A stretch of 64,000 nucleotides of DNA from Cellvibrio sp. OA-2007. Its GTDB lineage: Bacteria; Pseudomonadota; Gammaproteobacteria; Pseudomonadales; Cellvibrionaceae. A program made the position numbers and the translations under genes. The stretch spans positions 62,001-126,000 of the forward strand of contig NZ_BBUL01000096.1 in NCBI RefSeq assembly GCF_000953825.1, in the 5' to 3' direction. Positions 53,712 to 62,504 of this stretch are shown piece after piece. The notes beneath the pieces are model-generated. The model made no database searches, had not been told where the DNA came from, and saw nothing but the letters and a program-made list of their open reading frames with translations. Each line of letters starts with the position of its first letter. The stretch's first letter is position 1.

Positions 53712-55646
53712 ATGTCACCACTGTGTCTGCGCAGCACACTGCGCACTTCCGCTTTTTTGTTGTCTCTTATAACGCTTTGCACAATTTCTGCATGTACTTA
53801 TGTGTCACAGGGCGTGCTGGTTGATGGTGATCGCTATGCAAAAACCACCCAGCAAGATAGCTTTGGCGATAGCGCTGACCGAGTCGTTTATCCTGAGCAA
53901 AATTGGAGCGGTGCCGATAGCCTCTGGTTTTACAATGTTACTCAAGGTTCTAACCTGATCCCCTACGAGATTTTTTTACACCTCGAAACAGCCGACAGTG
54001 AAGCGCTGTTTCGCAGCGATGAAAATATGAATCGGCTGCGTTACTTGCCACAAGAAGCCAGTTTTGCCAATCCTGATGGACTGCCCGTTGGCTGGGTCAA
54101 AGATCAACACAATGGCAGGGAATTTATTGGTTTCACCTGCGCGGCATGCCACACCAGTCAGATCAACTATCAAGGTGCTGCTATTCGCATCGACGGTGGC
54201 GCAACTCTGGCCGATATGGAGCAGATGCTAAAAAGCCTGTCGCTGGCATTACAAGCAAGCCTGGAACAGCCCGACAAGTTTGAGCGTCTCGCCGAAAAAG
54301 TCCTGCAAGGGAAATACCCCGAAGATAAAGCCGCCTTCCGCGCGCAACTCGCCGATACCGCCCAGCAAATTGCCAACTACAACCAAATTAATGATCCGCG
54401 CCACGGCGAACAATCCGTCGCCTATGGTTACGGCCGGTTGGATGCATTTGGGCGCATTTACAATCGGGTGCTCGCTCACCTCACCCCCAACGAACCCAAT
54501 TTCAACCCCGCCAGCGCTCCAGTGAGCTACCCCTATTTGTGGGATACCCCGCAGCACGATTTTGTGCAGTGGAACGGTGTGGGTGATAACGAACTTGCAG
54601 GCCCTCTGGGGCGCAATACCGGCGAAGCGCTGGGTGTATTTGCGCAATTTGATCTGAACAAACAGAAGCATGACGTGGGCTATCGCTCATCTGTAGCGGT
54701 GCGCAATCTGACCCGTATGGAGCGCCACTTGGAGAGTTTATGGTCGCCAAGCTGGGAACAGTTGGCGCAGCAAAAGGTACTGCCCGCCATTAACCAAGCC
54801 TTGGCCGCACAGGGCAAACAGGTATTTATTGAATACCAATGCCACACCTGCCATGAAGCCATCGACCGTACCGACCCCAAGCGCCGCATCACCTCCCAAT
54901 TCGCCAGCTTGCAGACCATTGGCACCGATCCTTATATGGCGATGAACGCACTCAAATATGCCGGTAAAACCGGCTATTTTGAGGGTGATCGCATTAATCC
55001 GCTCAAACCCAATTCACCGCGTTTTCAAGCGACCAGCCCGGTATTACCGGCATTAAGCGCGGCAGTTGAAGGAGTTTTAGTGGAGCCGGATCACGATAAG
55101 TGGTTAATCCGCCGCTGGGCAGAAAAGCTCTACGACCTAATTGGATCCATTTCTGACAACCCGATCAAAAAGACCGAGCGCCACCTGGACTTTGAGATTG
55201 TGAATAAAGATAACCCAGCGACTCTCGCCGCCTACAAAGCGCGCCCACTCAATGGTGTTTGGGCCACTGCACCTTATCTACACAACGGATCAGTGCCAAG
55301 CCTGTATGAATTGTTTATGCCGAGCTGCAGCGACGCTGAAATCGCCAGCGGTAAAACCTGCCGCCCCAATCGTTTTACGGTCGGCACCCGCGAGCTGGAT
55401 GCAGTCAATGTAGGCGTTGTACAGCGTGACCCACAAGCCTTCCCCGGCCTGTTTGTGTTTGACACCAGCCTGCCGAGCAATTCCAATAAAGGCCATGAAT
55501 ACGCCGCTGGTGTCACCCCGGTATTTGTACTGGATGCCAGAGGTCGCCCGGTAAAAGATGCACAGGGCAAACCGAAAATGCAGACATTAAAGCCCATCGA
55601 CCACCACCAGCGCTTAGCCTTGGTGGAATACTTAAAAACACTCTAA
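53712..55646 (+). CDS. Dihaem cytochrome c lipoprotein, RoxA/peroxidase-like
   Basis: This 644-residue exported protein has a lipobox-like ISAC (Cys28) at the end of its signal. Two c-type haem sites are present: CAACH at 143-147 and CHTCH at 377-381. The late stretch LNGVWATAPYLHNGSVPSLYELF is typical of the dihaem family that includes bacterial cytochrome c peroxidases and the rubber oxygenase RoxA. Large insertions relative to classical peroxidases favour the RoxA-like branch. The substrate is unknown. It stands alone, and a dispersed-repeat-like hairpin follows it. Confidence 0.8.
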   Translation: MSPLCLRSTLRTSAFLLSLITLCTISACTYVSQGVLVDGDRYAKTTQQDSFGDSADRVVYPEQNWSGADSLWFYNVTQGSNLIPYEIFLHLETADSEALFRSDENMNRLRYLPQEASFANPDGLPVGWVKDQHNGREFIGFTCAACHTSQINYQGAAIRIDGGATLADMEQMLKSLSLALQASLEQPDKFERLAEKVLQGKYPEDKAAFRAQLADTAQQIANYNQINDPRHGEQSVAYGYGRLDAFGRIYNRVLAHLTPNEPNFNPASAPVSYPYLWDTPQHDFVQWNGVGDNELAGPLGRNTGEALGVFAQFDLNKQKHDVGYRSSVAVRNLTRMERHLESLWSPSWEQLAQQKVLPAINQALAAQGKQVFIEYQCHTCHEAIDRTDPKRRITSQFASLQTIGTDPYMAMNALKYAGKTGYFEGDRINPLKPNSPRFQATSPVLPALSAAVEGVLVEPDHDKWLIRRWAEKLYDLIGSISDNPIKKTERHLDFEIVNKDNPATLAAYKARPLNGVWATAPYLHNGSVPSLYELFMPSCSDAEIASGKTCRPNRFTVGTRELDAVNVGVVQRDPQAFPGLFVFDTSLPSNSNKGHEYAAGVTPVFVLDARGRPVKDAQGKPKMQTLKPIDHHQRLALVEYLKTL

Positions 55647-55682
55647 CTTAGCTCAAGCACTCGGCAACCATTTGAATAGTCC

Positions 55683-55761
55683 CATCGTCACTCCCGCTCG
55701 CGGGAGTCCAGCTTTTTAAGGGTTTAAAACCTATGGATACCCGCAAGCGGGTATGACGATG
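55683..55761. repeat. MITE/REP-like inverted repeat after the cytochrome gene
   Basis: CATCGTCA (55683-55690) and TGACGATG (55754-55761) are perfect terminal inverted repeats. Inside are the palindromic arms CTCCCGCTCGCGGGAG (left) and ACCCGCAAGCGGGT (right). This kind of 'CGTCACTCCCGC...GCGGGTATGACG' element is common as a dispersed repeat in proteobacterial genomes. The rest of the gap to 56006 holds only the next gene's leader. Confidence 0.7.
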
Positions 55762-56006
55762 TTTTAGCTTCACAATTACTCACAACGTGCCGCCGCCATT
55801 TTCGCTAAATTACCTTTCCAACAAAAATCACTGAACCAATCCTCTGCTTTAAAGGTCTTTAGGCCAGCTCGATAAAAGCCAGAACCAAACCCAGAGTCTT
55901 ATCTGTGCCCGAATATTGCTGGCGATTTGATTGACACCAAGCGCCGCGACACACAGAATCACCGACCAGTTTTAAACCTCAGTTCTAAACATCAGGAACA
56001 TGCTGA

Positions 56007-58325
56007 ATGAATATTGACCGTTTTTCACCGCTACTAAAGCGTACCACCCTGCTTCTCTCGTTGATGGCAGGCTCATTTTTACTGGCTGGCTGCGGCGGTG
56101 GCAGCGATAAAAAATCCTCGGCAAGCTCTTCATCTATTAGCAGCTCATCCTTGCGCAGCAGCTTCAGTGCAGCCTCTGTGCCGCCAAATGGCTCAGGCAT
56201 TTGGCCCAGCGTTAAGGTAGAAGCGCAAACACCAAAAGTGCTGACCTTCCAATGGAGCGCGGTTGATGGTGCTACTTTTTATAAGCTCTATAAACACGAT
56301 GCAGCGACCGGCGGCGTAGTGCAAGTAGGCGGCGATTTGACTGCGACTAAGGCTACAGATGAAATCGGCGTACATGTGCATGATTGGGTCAACAATTACT
56401 ATTACGTAGACGCCTGTAATGCCGGCGGCTGCCAAAGATCCGACCTGACTTTTACCGCGACCGAAATGATCAAAGCCATTGGCTATTTCAAAGCATCTAA
56501 TGCTGAAGCCAATGATTTTTTTGGCTGGAGCATTGCACTGTCCGCCGATGGCACCACCCTAGCGGTGGGCGCGCCCACCGAAGACAGTAAAGCCATAGGC
56601 GCAAATGGCGACCAGACCAACAATGACAGCACCAACTCTGGCGCGGTCTATGTATTCGTTAAAGAAAACGGCGTTTGGATTCAACAGGCCTACCTGAAAG
56701 CATCCAACACCGAGCAACCCAATGTAAATTCACTGCGTGTTCTACCCAACGATCGCTTCGGCTACAAAGTTGCACTGTCCGATGACGGAAATACCCTGGC
56801 GGTATCGGCGCTATTGGAAGACAGCCCATCCTATGGTGTTAACTGTAATCAGAATAACTATGAAGTAACCAACTACGGCACATCATCAGACCCATCCGAC
56901 GACCTCATTGCCGCCGTTAATTACGACATGGGCGCAGTTTATGTTTTCACCAGAAATAGTAGTGAGTGGTTGCAAGAAGCTTATGTAAAACCGCTCTACT
57001 CACTGATTCATAAAGATTTAAACGGCGGCTTACGTTTTGGCGAGAGCATTTCTCTTTCGGGCGATGGAAAAACCTTGGCCGTCGGTGCGACCAGTGATGG
57101 CGTTGGCTTATCCGATGTAGTGAATTTTCATAACAGCAGCTTCAGCAGCAACCCAAGTGAAATCGAATGTTATGAGTACTACCCATCGTCCAGCGCCTCC
57201 AGTGTCAGCAGTTCCAGCACCTCCTCTAGCAGCTCTTCAAAAAGCAGTGTTAGTTCAAGTTCAAGCTCTGACTTTCCTGGCGGCACTGCATCTGGTGCAG
57301 TTTATATTTATGTAAAAACAGCCGATAAGGGATGGAAGGAAGAGTCTTATCTAAAAGCCTCAAACGCTGAACCATCCGACGCTTTCGGCACCAGTATTGC
57401 CCTCTCCACTGACGGCAACACTATGGCTGTAGGCGCTATAGGAGAAGATAGCAATGCAACAGGCGTCAATGGCGACCAAGCCAACAACGCATGCTATTAC
57501 TTCAATGAATCTACCTACACCATAGATCCAGAATGTGAGAAAGCAGGTAAGTATGCTGTGCGCGGTTTAATTAACAACGGTGCCGCCTATGTATTCAAAC
57601 GGACTGGTAATCTATGGGGGCAAGAAGCTTATTTCAAACCCAGTAGCACCTTTATAAAAACTGCGTTTGGTACCAGCGTGGATTTATCCGGTGACGGCAC
57701 ACTCTTGGCGGTTGGCGCTACTGGTGATGCAAGTAATGCCAGCGGCATTAATGGTGATACCACACAGCAGATTGACTACGCCAATACCGGGGCAACCTAT
57801 ATTTTCAGTAAATCCGGCAGCGGTTGGGCGCAAGAGGCGATGATAAAACCCTCAACCTTAACCAAGCATTCAGGCGTTGCATTAGCCAGTAACGGCAATG
57901 GCACTTACGATATTCAAATTAGCGACGGAGGCCAATTCGGCGGCAATGTGAGCCTCTCCCAAGACGGCAAGACCTTGGCGGTTGGTTCATTCCGTGAGTC
58001 AAGTAATGCCAAAGGCATTAACGGCGATCAAGGTGATACCAGCGCCGCGCGCTCTGGCGCCGTATTTGTGTTCAAACGCAATAACACAGTGTGGACACAA
58101 CAAAGCTATGTTAAAGCTAGCAATACCGACAGCGACGACCGCTTTGGCGTGAACGTAGATTTGTCGGCGGATGGCAAAACTATGGCAGTTAGCGCGCACC
58201 GCGAAGCCGGCCGCGGTTATGCTGCCGCATCCAGTGGTGCCAGCACCAGCTCGGCAACAAGCAGCAACAGCTTAGATCAAAGCGACAACTCAGCTGATGC
58301 AGCCGGTGCCGTGTACGTCTACTAA
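56007..58325 (+). CDS. Lipoprotein with seven FG-GAP-like repeats and poly-serine linkers
   Basis: This 772-residue lipoprotein (LAGC at residues about 26-29, then GGGS) has a Ser-rich linker at about 35-55, then a fibronectin-like segment. Seven repeats of the pattern FGxxVxLSxDGxTLAVG...GAVYVF follow, the unit of FG-GAP/integrin-alpha propellers, with NGDQ-type Asp/Asn loops that may bind calcium. A poly-Ser stretch (57187-57270) interrupts the third repeat. Seven repeats suit a complete seven-bladed propeller. It should be surface-anchored. AGGAA lies before the ATG at 56007. Its ligand is unknown. Confidence 0.8.
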   Translation: MNIDRFSPLLKRTTLLLSLMAGSFLLAGCGGGSDKKSSASSSSISSSSLRSSFSAASVPPNGSGIWPSVKVEAQTPKVLTFQWSAVDGATFYKLYKHDAATGGVVQVGGDLTATKATDEIGVHVHDWVNNYYYVDACNAGGCQRSDLTFTATEMIKAIGYFKASNAEANDFFGWSIALSADGTTLAVGAPTEDSKAIGANGDQTNNDSTNSGAVYVFVKENGVWIQQAYLKASNTEQPNVNSLRVLPNDRFGYKVALSDDGNTLAVSALLEDSPSYGVNCNQNNYEVTNYGTSSDPSDDLIAAVNYDMGAVYVFTRNSSEWLQEAYVKPLYSLIHKDLNGGLRFGESISLSGDGKTLAVGATSDGVGLSDVVNFHNSSFSSNPSEIECYEYYPSSSASSVSSSSTSSSSSSKSSVSSSSSSDFPGGTASGAVYIYVKTADKGWKEESYLKASNAEPSDAFGTSIALSTDGNTMAVGAIGEDSNATGVNGDQANNACYYFNESTYTIDPECEKAGKYAVRGLINNGAAYVFKRTGNLWGQEAYFKPSSTFIKTAFGTSVDLSGDGTLLAVGATGDASNASGINGDTTQQIDYANTGATYIFSKSGSGWAQEAMIKPSTLTKHSGVALASNGNGTYDIQISDGGQFGGNVSLSQDGKTLAVGSFRESSNAKGINGDQGDTSAARSGAVFVFKRNNTVWTQQSYVKASNTDSDDRFGVNVDLSADGKTMAVSAHREAGRGYAAASSGASTSSATSSNSLDQSDNSADAAGAVYVY

Positions 58326-58345
58326 ATATCAGTAGCGGTAAAACA

Positions 58346-58378
58346 AAAACGGGATGCCATCGCATCCCGTTTTTTTTG
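58346..58378. terminator. Bidirectional terminator between the FG-GAP gene and tilS
   Basis: AAAACGGGATGC (58346-58357) pairs perfectly with GCATCCCGTTTT (58362-58373) around CATC and is followed by a T-run. The stem can serve both convergent genes. Confidence 0.92.
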
Positions 58379-58382
58379 GTTT

Positions 58383-59648
58383 TTATCGCCAATACAGCGC
58401 AAAACCCGCTTCATCTTCTGCCGCAACAAACCCCGTACAGACCCACAAATCCCCCACGGCGACTAACTCATCGCCGCTAAATACCAGTGGCACCTTATCA
58501 CGCAGCCAAGGCTCCAAAGCGTAATCCTGCAGCAGTTTTTTTAATGTTTGTGAGTGCGCACGGCCTGCGGGCTTACAGCGCTCACCGCCAGTGCGATAAC
58601 GAATCTGTAATGCAGGTAAATCAGCCTTCAACCGCGGTGATGAATCATGGTTTGTTAATTCAAACTGCAGTTGCATTTCCGGTAACTGTACGGGTAGCAG
58701 ATACAAACGCTGGCGATAGGTTTGCAGCGCGACATTACCCCAGCTGACGCGGGTTTGTGCATCATCGCGGCCATGAATAATTTGCCGCTCGATTTGCTGC
58801 CAGTGCAATTGTTCAGGTGTGGTGTAATGCAGTGAACGCAACCAAAAGCGCAGCAGGTTTTGTTGGCGTGCTGGCGACAATTGCCGCAATGCATCAAGCT
58901 CAATACTCTGCCCTACTCGTGCCGCCTGCGGTGCGGCGCGCCATAAATCCTCGCGCGCAAGCTCTTCCACAATTGCCTCTTGTTGTGCGCACAATTCTGC
59001 GGTCTGCTGCCATTTGCGTTTAAATTCCGGCCAGCGATCTTGCAACAGTGGCATCACCTGATTGCGCAAAAAATTGCGATCGTAATCATCATCCAGATTG
59101 CTTTCATCATCCACCCACTGCAGTTGATGCACACGTGCATAGGCCTCCAAATCAGCACGGGAAAAATGCAGCAGCGGCCGCACTAACAAACCCGCACCCA
59201 GCGCACGCACAGAGGTCATCGCCGCTAAACCACGGGGGCCGGTGCCACGCAGTAAACGCAGCAGCAGTGTCTCAGCTTGATCATTAGCGTGATGCGCCGT
59301 GAATAAAACATCATTAGGGGCAAGATTTTTTTCGAACACGGCATAGCGAATTTCGCGCGCCGCGTCTTCAATGCCTTTACCGGAATTTTCTACCCGCACT
59401 TTTTCAGCATGAAACGGCACCGCATGCTGCGCGCAAAAATCAGCGCACTGAGCTTGCCATGCATTGGCATTGGGTGAAATTTGGTGATTGATATGCAGAG
59501 CGCGCAGCTGTACCGGCAAAGCCAATTGCGTTAACGCATGGAGCAGCACAGTAGAATCCAAGCCTCCGCTAAAACCGATCCACCAGATAGCGGATGGCGA
59601 AGTAATGGGAGGCAGATAAGTGCGTAATTGTTCAGCGGTAAAATCCAT
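58383..59648 (-). CDS. tilS: tRNA(Ile)-lysidine synthase
   Basis: TilS adds lysine to C34 of tRNA-Ile2, changing its codon reading from AUG to AUA. The 421-residue protein has the PP-loop SGGLDSTVLLH near residue 28, then HHANDQAETLLLRLLRGTG and FLRNQVMPLL. The C-terminal TilS domains include LQIRYRTGGERCKPAG. It is the standard full-length form and is divergent from the S9 peptidase gene. Confidence 0.96.
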   Translation of the reverse strand: MDFTAEQLRTYLPPITSPSAIWWIGFSGGLDSTVLLHALTQLALPVQLRALHINHQISPNANAWQAQCADFCAQHAVPFHAEKVRVENSGKGIEDAAREIRYAVFEKNLAPNDVLFTAHHANDQAETLLLRLLRGTGPRGLAAMTSVRALGAGLLVRPLLHFSRADLEAYARVHQLQWVDDESNLDDDYDRNFLRNQVMPLLQDRWPEFKRKWQQTAELCAQQEAIVEELAREDLWRAAPQAARVGQSIELDALRQLSPARQQNLLRFWLRSLHYTTPEQLHWQQIERQIIHGRDDAQTRVSWGNVALQTYRQRLYLLPVQLPEMQLQFELTNHDSSPRLKADLPALQIRYRTGGERCKPAGRAHSQTLKKLLQDYALEPWLRDKVPLVFSGDELVAVGDLWVCTGFVAAEDEAGFALYWR

Positions 59649-59775
59649 AAGAAAATCCAGTTAGAGCCGGCATTAAAGCCCAAAGCCACTCAAATAAAAA
59701 CCCTGCCTTGCTCCTGCTTCGCATTGAGAGGCAAAATACCGCCCTTCTTTGTTATTGCGTCAGGCGACACTCCTT

Positions 59776-61662
59776 ATGACCAGCATTCCCTACGGCCACT
59801 GGCCATCGCCCATTAGCGCCGAATTGCTCACCGCCCAAGGTGTGCGCATCAGCGAGCCACAAGCCGTTGGTGATTATGTTTACTGGCTGGAATCGCGCCC
59901 ACAGGAAAAAGGCCGCAGTGCACTGGTGCGCGAATCAGGTGGCATACGTGAAGACTTGCTGCCTGCACCGCACAGTATTCGCACCCGCGCCCACGAATAT
60001 GGCGGCGCGCCCTATCTCGCTACCGCCAGCGCCATTTTTTATGTGCTGGATAGCGACCAGCGAATTTATCGCTACGATCTGGCCAGTAATAAAACCCAAG
60101 CGCTTACGCCCGAGGGCGCTTATCGTTACGCGGATTTTTGTTACGACGCAGCACGCACGCGATTAATAGCGGTGCGTGAAGATTGCACACAAGATGCACA
60201 TCAACCCAGCAGCAGCAGTATTATTGCGCTGGATCTCACCAGTGGCGAGATACATACCCTCGCACAGGGCGATGATTTTTATTCCAACCCACGCCTGTCG
60301 CCGGACGGAAATCAGTTCAGTTACCTGTATTGGAATCACCCCAATATGCCTTGGGATGGCACCGAGTGTGTGCTCGCGCAACTCAATCAACGCGGCGACA
60401 TTATTAACCGCGCGGTGATTGCGGGCGGCGCCAGTGAATCTATTTTTCAACCGCAGTGGTCGCCAACAGGCGAATTATTTTTTGTGTCGGATCGCAGCAA
60501 CTGGTGGAATATTTACCGCTGGACTGGCACAGAAGCTGAAGCCGTTTGTGTAATGGAGGCCGAGTTCGCTACACCGCAATGGGTGTTTGGTATGAGCTGC
60601 TACGGATTTTTATCGGCGCACGAAATTTTCTGCTGCTTTAGCCAAGAGGGATATTGGCAACTGGGCAACATCGATTTAACCACAGGCAAGCTGAACATCA
60701 TCCCCAGCGAGTTGCGCGATATTGCCAACATTCATTGCCACAATGGCAAAGGTTATTTCATCGCCGCCAGTGCAAAACAAAGTGCCCAGCTGTGGTTTTA
60801 TGATGCCGATGGCAGCCAAGAAAAAATTGCGCCGCTCACCACAACAGCGCAACTGATTGCAGCAGATTTTTTTGCCACACCGCAACCAATCGAATTCCCC
60901 ACTCGCGATGGAGAAAGCGCACGCGGATTTTTTTATCCGCCGACTAACCCTGATATCAAAACAACTGCCAACCAACTGCCGCCGCTCTTAGTCATGTGTC
61001 ACGGTGGACCAACCGGCGCAAGCGAAAGCTCGCTCAACTTAAAAATCCAATTCTGGACCAGCCGTGGTTTTGCGGTACTGGATGTAAATTATCGCGGCAG
61101 CACCGGCTACGGCCGACGCTATCGCGACCGTTTAAAAAATAATTGGGGCATTACCGATGTAATCGATGTGTGCAGCGGCGTGGATTATTTGGCCGCGCAA
61201 AATCTTATCGACAAAAACAAAGTTGCTATCCGCGGCTCCAGCGCGGGTGGTTACACAGTGCTTGCCGCGCTCACCTTTAGCGATGTTTTTAAAGCCGGTG
61301 CCAGTTTGTATGGCATTGGCGATTTGGAAGCCCTCGCGCGCGACACCCATAAATTTGAAGCGCATTATTTGGATTCGCTGGTGGGCGAATATCCTGCGCA
61401 GCAAGAAACCTATCGCGCCCGCTCACCCATTCATCACATAGAGCAACTCAACTGCCCGGTGATTTTTTTACAGGGTCTGCAAGATAAGGTTGTACCGCCT
61501 GCGCAGGCAGAAGCCATGGTCGCTGCGCTGCAACAAAAAGGCATAATGACCCAATATGTGACCTTTGAAGAAGAAGCGCACGGCTTTCGCCAAGCGCAGA
61601 ATATCCAGCGCGCACTCACTGAAGAATTGAATTTTTACCTCACTGTTTTTGGAGATAAATAA
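59776..61662 (+). CDS. S9 family prolyl-oligopeptidase-like serine peptidase
   Basis: This 628-residue cytoplasmic enzyme has an N-terminal beta-propeller (several SPDG/WSPTGE motifs). The C-terminal alpha/beta-hydrolase domain carries the apparent catalytic triad Ser489 (GSSAGG), Asp570 (LQDKVVPP) and His602 (EEAHGF). It resembles dipeptidyl aminopeptidase/acylaminoacyl-peptidase members. I chose the ATG at 59776; the longer frame starts at TTG 59749 and adds nine residues. There is no signal peptide. Its stop overlaps the greB start by one base (TAATG). Confidence 0.9.
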   Translation: MTSIPYGHWPSPISAELLTAQGVRISEPQAVGDYVYWLESRPQEKGRSALVRESGGIREDLLPAPHSIRTRAHEYGGAPYLATASAIFYVLDSDQRIYRYDLASNKTQALTPEGAYRYADFCYDAARTRLIAVREDCTQDAHQPSSSSIIALDLTSGEIHTLAQGDDFYSNPRLSPDGNQFSYLYWNHPNMPWDGTECVLAQLNQRGDIINRAVIAGGASESIFQPQWSPTGELFFVSDRSNWWNIYRWTGTEAEAVCVMEAEFATPQWVFGMSCYGFLSAHEIFCCFSQEGYWQLGNIDLTTGKLNIIPSELRDIANIHCHNGKGYFIAASAKQSAQLWFYDADGSQEKIAPLTTTAQLIAADFFATPQPIEFPTRDGESARGFFYPPTNPDIKTTANQLPPLLVMCHGGPTGASESSLNLKIQFWTSRGFAVLDVNYRGSTGYGRRYRDRLKNNWGITDVIDVCSGVDYLAAQNLIDKNKVAIRGSSAGGYTVLAALTFSDVFKAGASLYGIGDLEALARDTHKFEAHYLDSLVGEYPAQQETYRARSPIHHIEQLNCPVIFLQGLQDKVVPPAQAEAMVAALQQKGIMTQYVTFEEEAHGFRQAQNIQRALTEELNFYLTVFGDK

Positions 61663-62174
61663 TGGGACGTTGGCGCCCACCGAGTGAAAAAGGTTCTGCG
61701 TATATTACCGCTGCCGGGTTTAAACGCATGAAAGATGAAGTCACCCAACTGTGGAAAGTTGAACGCCCACAAGTGACGCAAGTGGTGCACGAAGCCGCCA
61801 AAAACGGCGACCGCAGCGAGAACGGGGATTATATTTACGGCAAACGCCGCCTACGTGAAATTGATTCACGCGTGCGCTTTTTATCCAAACGCATGGAAGC
61901 CGCTACCGTTGTTGACCGCCTGCCCGAAGACCAAAGCAAAGTTTTTTTTGGCGCCTGGGTAACATTAGAAGATGAAGACGGCAATGAAAAAACCTACCAA
62001 ATTGTCGGCCCGGATGAGTTCGATGTAGCAAAACAAAAACTCAGTATGGATGCGCCCTTAGCGCGGGCAATGATGGGCAAACGCGTAGACGACGAACTCG
62101 TGTTAAAAAAACCGGAAGGCGAGGAGTTTTTTTACATCACTCGCATTGAATACAAACCCTATGATCAGGAATAA
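61662..62174 (+). CDS. greB: Transcription elongation factor GreB
   Basis: GreB rescues backtracked RNA polymerase by stimulating transcript cleavage. The 170-residue protein has the N-terminal coiled-coil finger with its tip acidic residues in NGDRSENGDYIYGKRRLREID, and the C-terminal FKBP-like domain with VGPDEFDV and ARAMMGKRVDDE. Its length and motifs fit GreB rather than GreA. The ATG overlaps the upstream stop as TAATG, so it is probably co-translated with the S9 peptidase. Confidence 0.96.
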   Translation: MGRWRPPSEKGSAYITAAGFKRMKDEVTQLWKVERPQVTQVVHEAAKNGDRSENGDYIYGKRRLREIDSRVRFLSKRMEAATVVDRLPEDQSKVFFGAWVTLEDEDGNEKTYQIVGPDEFDVAKQKLSMDAPLARAMMGKRVDDELVLKKPEGEEFFYITRIEYKPYDQE

Positions 62175-62177
62175 ATT

Positions 62178-62372
62178 ATGAAAACTTTATCGTTCTTAGC
62201 ACTCGTAATTTTCGCTCTAACAGCCTGTAGTACTGATGAAAAAGCTGCAAAACCAGAAGGAATATTAACCGAAACACAAACCAAAGCGCTTGAACAAAGC
62301 AAAGCGCTAGAAGAAACCCTAAAGAAAACAGAAGAAGAGCGCCGCAAAACGCTAGAAGCTGCAGAGCAATAG
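62178..62372 (+). CDS. Small lipoprotein with coiled-coil tail
   Basis: This 64-residue protein has a lipoprotein signal ending in LTAC (Cys17) and then a charged, helical Glu/Lys-rich tail (ALEQSKALEETLKK and onward). It starts three bases after greB, so it is likely in the same transcript. I do not recognise a family. The signal and regular charged pattern support a real gene. Confidence 0.65.
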   Translation: MKTLSFLALVIFALTACSTDEKAAKPEGILTETQTKALEQSKALEETLKKTEEERRKTLEAAEQ

Positions 62373-62417
62373 CAGCCAAATAATCGCAATAGCTCCGGCC
62401 TGATTGCGCCAGCGAAA

Positions 62418-62429
62418 AATGCTATAGTG
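62418..62429 (+). promoter_or_regulatory. Possible extended -10 promoter of metG
   Basis: TGCTATAGT (62420-62428) is an extended -10 element (TGn-TATAGT) about 80 bases before metG. No good -35 lies at the right distance, which extended -10 promoters can tolerate. This is tentative. Confidence 0.4.
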
Positions 62430-62504
62430 CGCCCCATTTTTTCGGCTGGCCGATTCGCATCGCATCGCCCCGCCATAGACTCCCGCTTTGACAGGTTTTT
62501 ATTC

